Both the position numbers and the translations under genes were made by a program. From Candidatus Saccharimonadota bacterium (lineage in GTDB: Bacteria > Patescibacteriota > Saccharimonadia > Saccharimonadales > Saccharimonadaceae), in the NCBI GenBank assembly GCA_009777315.1, contig WRMD01000008.1, positions 1-36,761 of the forward strand: a DNA stretch of 36,761 bases. The letters are read 5' to 3'. The notes under the pieces are model-generated. The model did no database searches and was not told the origin of the DNA. It saw only the letters and a list, made by a program, of their open reading frames with translations. This document shows, piece after piece, positions 22,644-31,231 of this stretch (positions are counted from its first letter, which is position 1; the number at the start of each line of letters is the position of its first letter).

Positions 22644-22858
22644 CCTTCGCCACTGTCACTGCGGATATTTTTGTTTCAGTTCTTGGCATATATGGCAGAT
22701 ATGAGAATGGTCATGCATGGTGGTGGGTCTCGAGCCCCTACACAGGATATCATGCGTCTCACACAATCATGAATGCTATCAGCATAAATCCAGGCATATC
22801 TGTGAGAGCTAAGCCAGATGGTATACCCCTCCGCTGTGTCTACCCGTAGGGGGTGGGG
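22644..22858 (+). pseudogene. FISUMP-like C-terminal cassette C4
   Basis: It reads SFATVTADIFVSVLG, then AWWWVSSPYTGYH, and ends with IPLRCVYP-stop, again only the C-terminal half of a FISUMP domain. The 14-bp end is at 22644-22657 and the 27-bp end at 22832-22858. It sits between the small-RNA promoter, which points away, and the alaS promoter. It has no start codon or ribosome site of its own. Confidence 0.75.
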
Positions 22859-22894
22859 AGGACTCGCTTCTCGGAGATATGCTATACTACCTCT

Positions 22895-24784
22895 ATGGAT
22901 AGCAATACGATACGAGAGAAATATTTAAAGTTTTTTGAGGGCAAGGGGCACAAGATAGTGGAGCCGGCGAATTTGGTGCTGGAGGATGATCCGACGACGC
23001 TGTTTACCGGGAGCGGAATGCAGCCGTTGATGCCGTATTTGCTGGGGCGGAAGCACCCGGAGGGGGAGCGCTTGGCGAATAGCCAGCCGTGTTTTAGGTC
23101 GCAGGACATTGATGATATTGGCGATAATAGGCATACGACGTTCTTTGAAATGTTGGGGAACTGGTCGCTGGGGGATTATTTTAAGGAGTTTCAGATACGG
23201 TCATTTTGGCAGTTTTTGACGGAGGAGCTGAGGCTGGCTCCATCGAAGATTTACGTGACGTGTTTTATCGGCGACGAGGAAAACGGCATACCGCGAGATG
23301 ACGAGGCGGCGGAGATTTGGCAGAAGGTTTTTAAGGAGGCTGGGGTTTCGGCGGGCATCGTGGAGATCGGGTCGGCGGTGGATGGCGACGAGCGAGGGAT
23401 CAAGTCGGGGGAGCGGATTTTCTTTTATGATGACAAGGAGAATTGGTGGAGTCGGGCTGGGGGGATTGCGACGACACCGGTGGGGGATCCGTGTGGGCCG
23501 GATAGTGAGGTGTTTTATGATTTTGGTGAGGCGGCGCATGATCCGGCGTATGGTAAGGCGCATCCGGCGAGTGATAGTGGGCGGTTTTTGGAAATTGGGA
23601 ATCAGGTCTTTATGCAGTATCGGCGGACGGAGAGTGGATTTGAACTGCTTGAGCAGAAGAATGTGGACTTTGGCGGTGGCTTAGAGCGGTTGACGGTGGC
23701 GGCGATGGATACGCCGGACGTGTTCAAGGGATCGCTTTTGGAGCCGATTATTGATAAATTGGAAGTGTTGTCGCATCAGGATTATTCGGATCACAAGGTG
23801 GAAATGCGGATTATTTCGGATCACTTACGGGCGGCGGTGTTTTTGGCGACGCAGGGGCTTACGCCGAGCAATAAGGCGCAAGGCTATGTGCTGCGGCGGC
23901 TGCTCAGGCGAGTGATCGTGAAGGCGCAGAGGTTAGGGCTGGTCGACAACTTTTTTGCTGAAATCGTGCCGGTGGTGAGTGAGATTTATGGCGGGTTCTA
24001 TCCGACGATAAAAACGCGTGAGGCGGAAGTGATTAGTGTGCTGGTGCGGGAGGAGACGCTGTTTCGGAAGGCGTTGGCGCGGGGCTTAAGGGAGCTGGAA
24101 AAACTGGCGAACGGGCCGGAGGGCGAAGTGATTGATGGGGAGGAGTTGTTTAAGCTGCAGGATACTTATGGGTTTCCGTTAGAGGTGGCGGTGGAGGAGA
24201 TTAAGATTCGTGGGCTCGTGTTGTCGGAGAAGTATGCGCAGGAATTTGAGGCGGCGCTCGGGGAGCAGCGAGAAAGGTCGCAGACGGCGAGTAAAGGGAT
24301 GTTTAAAGGTGGTCTGGAAGATGAGTCGGAGATGACGATTAAGTATCATACAGCGGCGCATTTGCTCGACGCGGCGCTACGGTTGATTGTGGATCCGAAG
24401 ATTGCGCAGAAGGGGGCGAATATCACGCCGGAGCGGCTGAGGTATGATTTTTCGATTGATCGGAAGTTGACGCCGGAGGAGATTGCCGCGGTGGAGCAGA
24501 AGGTGAACGAGTGGATTGAAGCGGATTTGCCGGTTACGTTTGAAGAAGTGGATGTGGATTATGCATTTGAGACCCTGGGGGCGCATGGAGTGTTTCGGGA
24601 TAAATATGGTGATAGGGTGACGGTTTATACGATTGGGTCGGGGGACGACGTTGTAAGTTGTGAGATTTGTGGTGGGCCGCATGTGAAGCATACGGGGGCG
24701 ATTGCGGATGGTAAGATGTTTAAGATCGTGAAAGAAGAGTCGTCGTCGGCGGGTGTGCGGCGAGTGAAAGCGCAATTGCAGTAA
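22895..24784 (+). CDS. alaS: Alanyl-tRNA synthetase
   Basis: This class II synthetase charges tRNA-Ala. The start at 22895 is supported by TGC-TATACT at 22883-22888, 6 nt upstream (probably leaderless); an upstream in-frame ATG at 22853 would fall inside the cassette end. The 629-aa protein has the catalytic core (LFTGSGMQPL, NRHTTFFEMLGNWSLGDYF, GGGLERL) and the editing domain with HTAAH (485-489) and CEICGGPH (589-596). It ends there, lacking the C-Ala dimerisation domain of full-length (about 870 aa) enzymes. Confidence 0.96.
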   Translation: MDSNTIREKYLKFFEGKGHKIVEPANLVLEDDPTTLFTGSGMQPLMPYLLGRKHPEGERLANSQPCFRSQDIDDIGDNRHTTFFEMLGNWSLGDYFKEFQIRSFWQFLTEELRLAPSKIYVTCFIGDEENGIPRDDEAAEIWQKVFKEAGVSAGIVEIGSAVDGDERGIKSGERIFFYDDKENWWSRAGGIATTPVGDPCGPDSEVFYDFGEAAHDPAYGKAHPASDSGRFLEIGNQVFMQYRRTESGFELLEQKNVDFGGGLERLTVAAMDTPDVFKGSLLEPIIDKLEVLSHQDYSDHKVEMRIISDHLRAAVFLATQGLTPSNKAQGYVLRRLLRRVIVKAQRLGLVDNFFAEIVPVVSEIYGGFYPTIKTREAEVISVLVREETLFRKALARGLRELEKLANGPEGEVIDGEELFKLQDTYGFPLEVAVEEIKIRGLVLSEKYAQEFEAALGEQRERSQTASKGMFKGGLEDESEMTIKYHTAAHLLDAALRLIVDPKIAQKGANITPERLRYDFSIDRKLTPEEIAAVEQKVNEWIEADLPVTFEEVDVDYAFETLGAHGVFRDKYGDRVTVYTIGSGDDVVSCEICGGPHVKHTGAIADGKMFKIVKEESSSAGVRRVKAQLQ

Positions 24785-24790
24785 GAAGGT

Positions 24791-25939
24791 ATGCAGTCGA
24801 TTTTACAGTTTTTGGAAGAGTTTTTGAGAAAGGTGCAGAAGCCTAGGACTAAGCAGGGCCAGAAGTGGAGAGGCTTGGCGGGGTATGCGGCGGCGTTTCT
24901 GCTGATCGTGGGGGCGTTGTTCGTGGGGTCGCAGCGGGACGCGGATGCGGTGAATATGAACGCGTTTTTTTCGAATGATGATCGGCTGACTTATAATGCG
25001 AGCCACGCGAACGTGGTAGAGACGGCGGTGGTAGCGGAGCTAGCGAGTACGGCGAATCTGCCAGTGCGGAGTAACGCGGTACTGACGGCGACGTCACTTC
25101 TGATTTTGCGGGATGCGGTGCTGACGACGGCGACAGCGGAACGGCCGATTATTTCGCCGGGCGGGACAGCGGATAATTTGGGCAGGTTTTATCGGGTGTT
25201 GCCGGGTGATACGGTGGAGATAGTGGCGGCGGCGAATGGGATTAGCGCGCAGACTCTCAGATGGGCGAATCGGATACACGCGAACACGAACGCGCTGACG
25301 GAGGGGGCGGATATTTTTATTCCGGCGATGGATGGGGTGATTTATACGGTGCAGGCGAGTGATGTGATCGAGCGGATTGCGGAGCGGTATCAGGGTACGC
25401 CGGAGCAGATAGCAGCGCAGAATGATCTGCCGAGAGTGGGCGGAGTGGTGCAGCTGCATGCGGGGGAGCGGATTTTGATACCGAATGGGATTTTGCCGGC
25501 GAATGAACGACCAGAGTTCGTGACGCCGCGGCCGCCGACGACTGTGACGCCGCGGCCGCCGCAGATTCTGCCGCCAGGGGTGAGTAACCCGTATGCGTGG
25601 GGGTTTTGTACTTGGTATGCGTTCGCGCGACGGGTTGAGATGGGGCTGCCGGTGGGGCGACATTGGGGGAATGCCGCGACTTGGACGATTAGGGCGCGGG
25701 CGGATGGATTTAATGTGTCGAGGTATCCGGCGGTGGGGGCGATTATGCAGAACGTGGGCGGGATTAATGGCGGGTTGGGGCATGTGGCGATTGTGGAGTC
25801 GATTGATCGGGAGAATAATACGTTAACGATTTCGGAGATGAACGCGCGGCGCGGGGGTGGTGGCTGGGGTAGGGTGAACTTTTTCACGTTTCCGTTGGAT
25901 CAGGTGAGTGGCGGGACGCAATATTGGTATATTCATTAG
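24791..25939 (+). CDS. Secreted LysM-CHAP peptidoglycan hydrolase
   Basis: The 382-aa protein has a membrane segment at about residues 29-48 (signal anchor), two LysM modules for glycan binding (about 133-178 and 183-233), a Pro/Thr-rich linker, and a C-terminal CHAP domain (about 262-382). The CHAP domain has the catalytic Cys in GFCTWYA and His in GLGHVAIVE. Such enzymes cleave peptidoglycan peptides or the amide bond and act in growth, division or attack on a partner's wall. It follows alaS by 6 bp and precedes ksgA by 5 bp, suggesting one transcript. Confidence 0.92.
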   Translation: MQSILQFLEEFLRKVQKPRTKQGQKWRGLAGYAAAFLLIVGALFVGSQRDADAVNMNAFFSNDDRLTYNASHANVVETAVVAELASTANLPVRSNAVLTATSLLILRDAVLTTATAERPIISPGGTADNLGRFYRVLPGDTVEIVAAANGISAQTLRWANRIHANTNALTEGADIFIPAMDGVIYTVQASDVIERIAERYQGTPEQIAAQNDLPRVGGVVQLHAGERILIPNGILPANERPEFVTPRPPTTVTPRPPQILPPGVSNPYAWGFCTWYAFARRVEMGLPVGRHWGNAATWTIRARADGFNVSRYPAVGAIMQNVGGINGGLGHVAIVESIDRENNTLTISEMNARRGGGGWGRVNFFTFPLDQVSGGTQYWYIH

Positions 25940-25944
25940 AAAGT

Positions 25945-26694
25945 ATGAAACAGAGGAAAGAATTAGGGCAACACTGGTTGAGAGACAGGGAGATACTGAC
26001 TTCAATTGCCGCTTGCGCGGGTGAGGGGGAGTTTGCGCTGGAAATCGGGCCAGGCTTAGGGACTTTGACATCGGCACTGCTGAAGAGATTTAGGCGGGTT
26101 GTGGCGGTGGAATATGACGGGAAGTTGGCGGAGAAGCTGCCGAAACAGTTCGTTGGTTCGGGGTTAACGGTAGTGAACGAGGACATTTTGCAGTTTGATA
26201 CCGCAGGGTTGCCGGAGGGGTATGTGGTGGTGGGGAATGTGCCGTATTACATCACGGCGCCGATTGTGCAGAAGTTTTTGCAAGCGAAGAATCGCCCGAG
26301 TAGGATGGTGTTTTTGGTGCAGAAAGAGGTGGCGGAGCGAATTGCTGGCGTGGGTGGGTGGAGCTTGCTGGGGCTAAGTGTGGCGGCGTACGCTGATGCG
26401 ACTCTCGGGCCGTATGTGGGTCGAGAGCACTTTGAGCCACCACCGAAGGTTGACAGCCAGGTGATAATCATGGAGATGCTGGCCGAAAATCGGCTGGAGG
26501 GGCTGGACGAAGAGAGGTTTTGGCGGCTGCTTAGGGCGGGTTTTAAATGGCCGAGAAAGAAGTTAGTGAATAATCTATCAGGGGTGGGGGTGACGGCGGA
26601 GACCTTGCGTGAGATGGGGTTGAATGAGAGCGTGCGAGCGGGGGAGCTGGATTTAGAAGCTTGGAAAGAATTATACAATAAAATAAAACGCTAA
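25945..26694 (+). CDS. ksgA: 16S rRNA dimethyladenosine transferase
   Basis: KsgA (RsmA) dimethylates two adenosines near the 3' end of 16S rRNA during 30S maturation. The 249-aa protein has the SAM-binding motifs LGQHWLRDR, LEIGPGLGTLT, VAVEYD and the catalytic NVPYY starting at N98, then FEPPPKVDSQV. The ATG at 25945 begins the conserved MKQRKELGQHWL; an earlier in-frame ATG at 25924 overlaps the previous gene. Confidence 0.96.
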   Translation: MKQRKELGQHWLRDREILTSIAACAGEGEFALEIGPGLGTLTSALLKRFRRVVAVEYDGKLAEKLPKQFVGSGLTVVNEDILQFDTAGLPEGYVVVGNVPYYITAPIVQKFLQAKNRPSRMVFLVQKEVAERIAGVGGWSLLGLSVAAYADATLGPYVGREHFEPPPKVDSQVIIMEMLAENRLEGLDEERFWRLLRAGFKWPRKKLVNNLSGVGVTAETLREMGLNESVRAGELDLEAWKELYNKIKR

Positions 26695-26697
26695 TGC

Positions 26698-26726
26698 TTG
26701 CAATTATCACACCAGAGTGATAAAAT
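26698..26726 (+). promoter_or_regulatory. Promoter with inverted-repeat operator-like site
   Basis: TTGCAA (26698-26703), a 17-bp spacer and TAAAAT (26721-26726). The spacer holds the inverted repeat TTATCAC-ACCAGA-GTGATAA (about 26705-26724), so a regulator bound there would block the polymerase. Confidence 0.65.
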
Positions 26727-26774
26727 AGAGTCAAATCAATTAAGGTTTTTAATTAGGGATTTGAAGGGTTAGCA

Positions 26775-27740
26775 ATGAGCAAAGATGGTCAGGATGATAA
26801 TCAGGACAGCCTGTTTGCGGTGCCGGAGTTAGAGCTTCCACCGGTGCAGGATGATTTGGAGACCGGTGCAGAGGTGGTAGCGCGAGCGGCTGAGACTGGT
26901 GCGGTGGCTGTGAAGCCGATTCAGGATGAGTTGCCAAAGGTGGTTGAGACTGAAGAGCAGGTTGAGGAGCCGGTGACGGTGACTGAGGCTCCGGCTACAG
27001 AATCGTTTGAAACCGCGGCTTCTACGACTTCAGCGAAGACGAAGAAAGTGCTTTTGGCAGGTGCAGTCAGCGCGATGGTAATAGGTCTGCGAAATGGTTG
27101 GGCGGTGGCGAAAAAGTGGATGGGCGAGAACAAGGCGGCGACTGGCGCGATTATTGGCGGCACGGCGGCTTTGGTGGGGTTTTTGGTATGGTTCCTTGGC
27201 TTTAGGGTGTCGATGCCGGCCGATGTGGTGAGCCCGAATGGGGGCGATGGCGATGACAACCAAACAGCGGAAGAAGTTGTGATTCCGAGGGATTTGGTGT
27301 GTACGCTGGATGGCGCGACGACGGACAGCATCTATGGATTTGACGGGTTCTTGCAGCTGGATGTGTTGCGAGTGATTACTTTTACCTCGCAGGATATGCC
27401 GCGGACGATGTCGCAGGATTTGGTGTACGCGTTTGATAGCAGTAACGCGGTGACGGCGGCGTTCGCGCGATTTAGCGGTTCGCTAGAGGAGAGGTTCCCG
27501 GCGGAGGGACGGCCGTTTATGCTGACTATCTTGCCGCTTCATGGCGGAAAAAATGGTGAGAATACGATTTCGGTTTCGGCGAGTGGTGAGTTGCTGAGGA
27601 TGACGGATGCGACGGTAGCGCAATTCGGGCTGGTGCCGGACAACGTTGAACGACCGGACGGCGAGACGATCCGGGTGGCGAATTATTCACGAGAAGACTT
27701 GGCACGACGGTTCGTTGGCCAGGGCTGGCGGTGTGAATAG
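26775..27740 (+). CDS. Unrecognised one-pass membrane protein with extracytoplasmic domain
   Basis: The 321-aa protein has an acidic, Glu/Val/Pro-rich cytoplasmic N-terminus (about 1-90), an amphipathic or hydrophobic patch (about 95-107), a membrane helix (about 126-148), and an outside domain of about 150 residues with two cysteines (DLVCTLDG and the C-terminal GWRCE) that may form a disulfide. GAAGGG lies before the ATG. No family is recognised. It converges with mnmA, whose stop codon lies 0-1 bp away. Confidence 0.75.
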   Translation: MSKDGQDDNQDSLFAVPELELPPVQDDLETGAEVVARAAETGAVAVKPIQDELPKVVETEEQVEEPVTVTEAPATESFETAASTTSAKTKKVLLAGAVSAMVIGLRNGWAVAKKWMGENKAATGAIIGGTAALVGFLVWFLGFRVSMPADVVSPNGGDGDDNQTAEEVVIPRDLVCTLDGATTDSIYGFDGFLQLDVLRVITFTSQDMPRTMSQDLVYAFDSSNAVTAAFARFSGSLEERFPAEGRPFMLTILPLHGGKNGENTISVSASGELLRMTDATVAQFGLVPDNVERPDGETIRVANYSREDLARRFVGQGWRCE

Positions 27741-28781
27741 TTAGCTAATAATACCACTGCCGAGGCATTGACCATCGTTGTAAAAGGCGATGGTTTGTCC
27801 TTGGGCGAGGCCGCGTTGTTCTGTGGTGAAGGTGAGGGTGGTGTCGGTGAGGGTGGCTGGGATGAGCGGCGCTTGGTGGCGGATGCGGGCTTGCAGTTCG
27901 GTGGGTTGGCCGGTCTGGTCTGTCGTGTCGTCGATCCAGTGGAGGTCGCGGAGCTCTATGGATTTGTACCAGAGGGTGGGGGAGGCGAGGTTTTGGGAGA
28001 CAACGATGCGGTTGTTTTTGATGTCTTTTTTGACGACGTAATATGGTAGATTGGAGCTGGCATGGAAGCCGTGGCGCTGGCCGATGGTGTAGAAAACGGC
28101 GCCGTCGTGAGTGCCGATTTTTACATTGGTTTCTTGGTCGATAACGTCGCCCGGTTCGGCAGTAATATATTGGGAGAGGAATTCACGGATGCCGACTTCG
28201 CCGATGAAGCAAATGCCCATGGATTCGGGTTTCTGGGCGACATGCAAGCCGTGTTTTTTGGCGAGGGCCTTGACTTCGGATTTGGTGAGATCGCCGAGCG
28301 GGAAGAGAGTTTTTTGGAGGGCTCCGGCGGTAACGCGGGAGAGGAAATAAGTTTGGTCTTTCTTGTCGTCTTTGGCTCGGTAGAGACGGCCGTCCTCAGT
28401 CTTGGCGTAGTGGCCGGTGGCGATGAGGTCGGCGCCGTGGGCGAGGCAGGTATCGAGAAAGAGGTTGAATTTGATTTCTTGGTTGCACCAAATGTCGGGG
28501 TTTGGGGTGTGGCCTTTTTGGTATTCGTCAATCATGTAAGTAACGACGCGATCGAAGTAGGGTTTCTCGAAGTCGAAAACGTGGAAGTCGAGGCCGAGGT
28601 GGGTGGCGACGCGTTTACTGTCGGCGAGGTCTTCGGCCCAGGGGCACTTGGCGCCGGGCAGGGATTTGGACCAGTTTTTCATGTAGACGCCGACGACGTG
28701 GTAGCCTTGTTCTTTTAGGAGCAGGGCGGAAACAGAGGAATCAACGCCGCCAGACATGCCGAGGTAGACGGTTTTAGACAA
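27741..28781 (-). CDS. mnmA: tRNA-specific 2-thiouridylase MnmA
   Basis: MnmA thiolates U34 of certain tRNAs using sulfur delivered from a cysteine desulfurase. I chose TTG at 28781, giving LSKTVYLGMSGGVDSS and 346 aa, because upstream residues do not belong to the family. The ATP-binding SGGVDS is at 10-15, the catalytic Cys99 is in IWCNQEIKF and Cys191 in MGICFIGE. The start overlaps the cysteine desulfurase stop codon by 8 bp, so the sulfur donor and its user are translationally coupled. Confidence 0.94.
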   Translation of the reverse strand: MSKTVYLGMSGGVDSSVSALLLKEQGYHVVGVYMKNWSKSLPGAKCPWAEDLADSKRVATHLGLDFHVFDFEKPYFDRVVTYMIDEYQKGHTPNPDIWCNQEIKFNLFLDTCLAHGADLIATGHYAKTEDGRLYRAKDDKKDQTYFLSRVTAGALQKTLFPLGDLTKSEVKALAKKHGLHVAQKPESMGICFIGEVGIREFLSQYITAEPGDVIDQETNVKIGTHDGAVFYTIGQRHGFHASSNLPYYVVKKDIKNNRIVVSQNLASPTLWYKSIELRDLHWIDDTTDQTGQPTELQARIRHQAPLIPATLTDTTLTFTTEQRGLAQGQTIAFYNDGQCLGSGIIS

Positions 28782-29952
28782 TCGCGAGCCTTTTGGTTTC
28801 TTGTTGGATGAACTTGAGAGTGTCCGCAGGGATGCGTTTAGATTCGGTGCGGATGGCGTCAAGGATGGCTTCGGCTGCGGGCTGCATTTGGTCGAGCGTG
28901 TTGGTCGAGCCGAGGGTGATACGCAAGTAGCCAAAAATCCATTCCGGCCGGTAGCCATAGGCTTTTAGGGTTGGATTTTCCTCGTGGTTTTTGGCGCTGC
29001 AAGCGGAGCCGGTAGCTACGTAGACGCCCTTGGTTTCGAGGAGATAGACGAGGCGTTCGGCGTCGATGCCGGGAGCGATAATAGTGATGAAATTGGCGAG
29101 GGTTTTGCCGGTGCGAGTGGCGAGAATACAGTATTCGTCTAGGAGATTGAAGTCGCGGTGGAAGTGTTTGTAGAACTCGTCCGTAAGCTTATTATAGTGC
29201 TTTTGATTGGCGTGGGCGTGGCCTTGGGCGTGTTTTAGGGCGGTGGCAAAGCCGATGACGCCGGCGACGTTTTCAGTGCCGGAGCGGAGACCGTTTTCTT
29301 GACCGCCACCGCTGATTAATGGCGTGAGTTCGACGCCGGCTTTAGCGTAGAGCAAGCCGACCTGCTTTGGGCCACCGATTTTGCTGGCGGAAATGGTCAT
29401 GAGGTCAATGCCGAGACGGGCGACGTTGAGGTTGATGAGGTTGGGGGCTTGGGAGGCGTCGGTGTGGAGATAGATGGGGGTGTTGTTGCCGGATTTTTTG
29501 CGGTTGGCGCGCTCGGTCTTGACGGCTGCCGCGATTTTGGCTATGGGTGCGATGCTGCCAAAAATGGAGTCGGCGAGGGCGACAGAGATGAGTTCGGTAT
29601 CGGGCTTGATAGCTTCTGTGATATAGCCGCGACGGACGATGCGAGAATTGGGTCGAGCTGCGGCTGCGGCGCGAACAGCCGGGTGCTCCATGTCGGAGAT
29701 AATGACGTTCTTGAAAGGTTGGAAGGCGAGATGGATGGACTCGGTGGCGCCAGCGGTGAGGGTGATTTCGGCAGACTTGGCGCCGAGGGCCATGGCGAGT
29801 TCTTGGCGGGCGTTTTCGTAGGCTTCGCGGACGCGGATGGCCGGGAGGTAGAGAGCAGAAGGGTTGAAGAATTGATCAGATAAGTATGGTTCCATCGCAA
29901 TGCGGACAGCGGGTAGGAGCGGGGTGGCCGCCGCATGGTCGAGATAGATCAT
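28774..29952 (-). CDS. Cysteine desulfurase (NifS/IscS family)
   Basis: This PLP enzyme converts cysteine to alanine and passes sulfur on. The 392-aa protein begins MIYLDHAAATP; the cofactor lysine is K191 in SASKIGGPKQVG (Ser occupies the place of the usual His before Lys), and the active cysteine is C318 in GVYVATGSACSAKNH. With mnmA directly downstream and no IscU nearby, its main role here is probably tRNA thiolation. It overlaps the upstream gene by 4 bp. Confidence 0.93.
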   Translation of the reverse strand: MIYLDHAAATPLLPAVRIAMEPYLSDQFFNPSALYLPAIRVREAYENARQELAMALGAKSAEITLTAGATESIHLAFQPFKNVIISDMEHPAVRAAAAARPNSRIVRRGYITEAIKPDTELISVALADSIFGSIAPIAKIAAAVKTERANRKKSGNNTPIYLHTDASQAPNLINLNVARLGIDLMTISASKIGGPKQVGLLYAKAGVELTPLISGGGQENGLRSGTENVAGVIGFATALKHAQGHAHANQKHYNKLTDEFYKHFHRDFNLLDEYCILATRTGKTLANFITIIAPGIDAERLVYLLETKGVYVATGSACSAKNHEENPTLKAYGYRPEWIFGYLRITLGSTNTLDQMQPAAEAILDAIRTESKRIPADTLKFIQQETKRLAIV

Positions 29953-30425
29953 TTGCCCTCGTAATAACGTTTCGCGAGGGTGAAATACTTTCTAGTGGCT
30001 TTGTCGAAGTTCTCTAGCTCTTCATCCTTGAGGTAGACATTGGGGCGGGCTAGGCGGACTTTTTTGACGCCGCGTTTGTCGACTTGGTAGCGGGTAGTTT
30101 GGCTGGCAGGCTGACCGTCGGGTGCGGATTCTTCTTCGTGCCAGATCCAGATGTCGGGGCTCAAGTTAAAAAACTCGCGGTGATGTCCTTCAGGTAGGGC
30201 GCCAAAGATATTGCGGCCGACAGAACTCTCCTCGTCGAGGAGGGACTTTTCTAGCCGGCGGTTCCTGAGGCTGATTTTGGCGCGGAGGGTTTTCGGACGT
30301 TTTTTGAGGTAATCCTTACGCATGGTTTCAAGCTCCTCGCCGTATTCTAGGGCGCGGGCGGCCACTTCGGCGCTGTTTTGTTGCACCTTCTTGACACGGT
30401 TGAATTGTTCGGTAGTTCCTATCAT
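29949..30425 (-). CDS. Unrecognised basic protein in the tatD-desulfurase operon
   Basis: The 158-aa protein is charged (many Lys, Arg and Glu), with no signal peptide or membrane helix. The N-terminal 70 residues look helical or coiled coil; the centre has FFNLSPDIWIWHEEE, and the end LENFDKATRKYFTLAKRYYEG. It overlaps both neighbours by 4 bp (tatD upstream, desulfurase downstream), so it is certainly co-translated with them. I recognise no family. Confidence 0.8.
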   Translation of the reverse strand: MIGTTEQFNRVKKVQQNSAEVAARALEYGEELETMRKDYLKKRPKTLRAKISLRNRRLEKSLLDEESSVGRNIFGALPEGHHREFFNLSPDIWIWHEEESAPDGQPASQTTRYQVDKRGVKKVRLARPNVYLKDEELENFDKATRKYFTLAKRYYEGK

Positions 30426-31231
30426 AGCTTTCCCTTCTCGGCCGGTAAATTAAAGAGATTTGAAGCGTTTTTAGTGGTGACTTTAGCGATTTCGTCTGAG
30501 GTGAGGCCTCGACTTTTCGCGACCCATTCACCAACGTTCTTGACATAGGCCGGGTGATTTATTTTACCACGGAATGGCTTTGGTGTCAAGAAGGGAGCGT
30601 CAGTTTCGAGCAAAAGACGGTCTAGAGGGATGGCGTTGAAGGCTTCTAGCTGGAATGGGTCGCGAGTGAAGGTAGCGATACCGTTAAGGCCGATGTAGAG
30701 ATCGCGTTTTAGGAGCTCCTCGACAGGCTTGATGTGGTCGGAAAAGCTGTGGGCGACGCCTCTTAACCCGGGGAAGTTGTCGAGGACGGCGAGGGCGTCA
30801 GGGTAAGCTTCGCGGATGTGGAGGATGACGGGGAGGTCGAGATCTTGAGCGAGTTGGAGCTGCTCTTCAAAGAGGCGGATTTGGGCTTTTTGGTCAAAAT
30901 CGGGGTAGTGGTAGTCGAGACCGATTTCGCCGAAAGCGACGACTTTTGGGCTGTTTTTTAGTTCTTGGATTTGGTGTAGGTTTGGTAAATCTGTGGTCTC
31001 GCTGGGGTGGATGCCAACGGTGGAGTAGACGTTATCGTGAGCTTCGGCGAACCGGACTGCAGCCTGGCTATCGGCCGCGTCGGTGCCGATGGTGATGACG
31101 GTGGTGACGTTGTTCTTGGTAGCTATGGATAAGTAATCTTCGGGCGTGAGCGGGGGTGGGAGGTGGCGCGATTTGGCGAGTTCGGCGAACATCTTAGAGT
31201 CGTGGATATGGCAATGAGTGTCGATGAACAT
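30422..31231 (-). CDS. tatD: TatD family metal-dependent deoxyribonuclease
   Basis: The 269-aa TIM-barrel protein carries the metal motif DTHCHIHD at residues 4-11, GEIGLDYHY near 98, ILHIREA, and LLETDAPFLTP near 200. TatD-like enzymes are Mg-dependent 3' exonucleases or hydrolases in DNA repair and turnover. Its ATG follows the stop codon of the lytic transglycosylase without a gap, and it overlaps the next gene by 4 bp. Confidence 0.94.
   Translation of the reverse strand: MFIDTHCHIHDSKMFAELAKSRHLPPPLTPEDYLSIATKNNVTTVITIGTDAADSQAAVRFAEAHDNVYSTVGIHPSETTDLPNLHQIQELKNSPKVVAFGEIGLDYHYPDFDQKAQIRLFEEQLQLAQDLDLPVILHIREAYPDALAVLDNFPGLRGVAHSFSDHIKPVEELLKRDLYIGLNGIATFTRDPFQLEAFNAIPLDRLLLETDAPFLTPKPFRGKINHPAYVKNVGEWVAKSRGLTSDEIAKVTTKNASNLFNLPAEKGKL

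Noticed and set aside
8975-22858. CRISPR array
   Set aside because: The 27-bp repeats are dispersed in both orientations over 14 kb with no regular spacers, and there are no cas genes.
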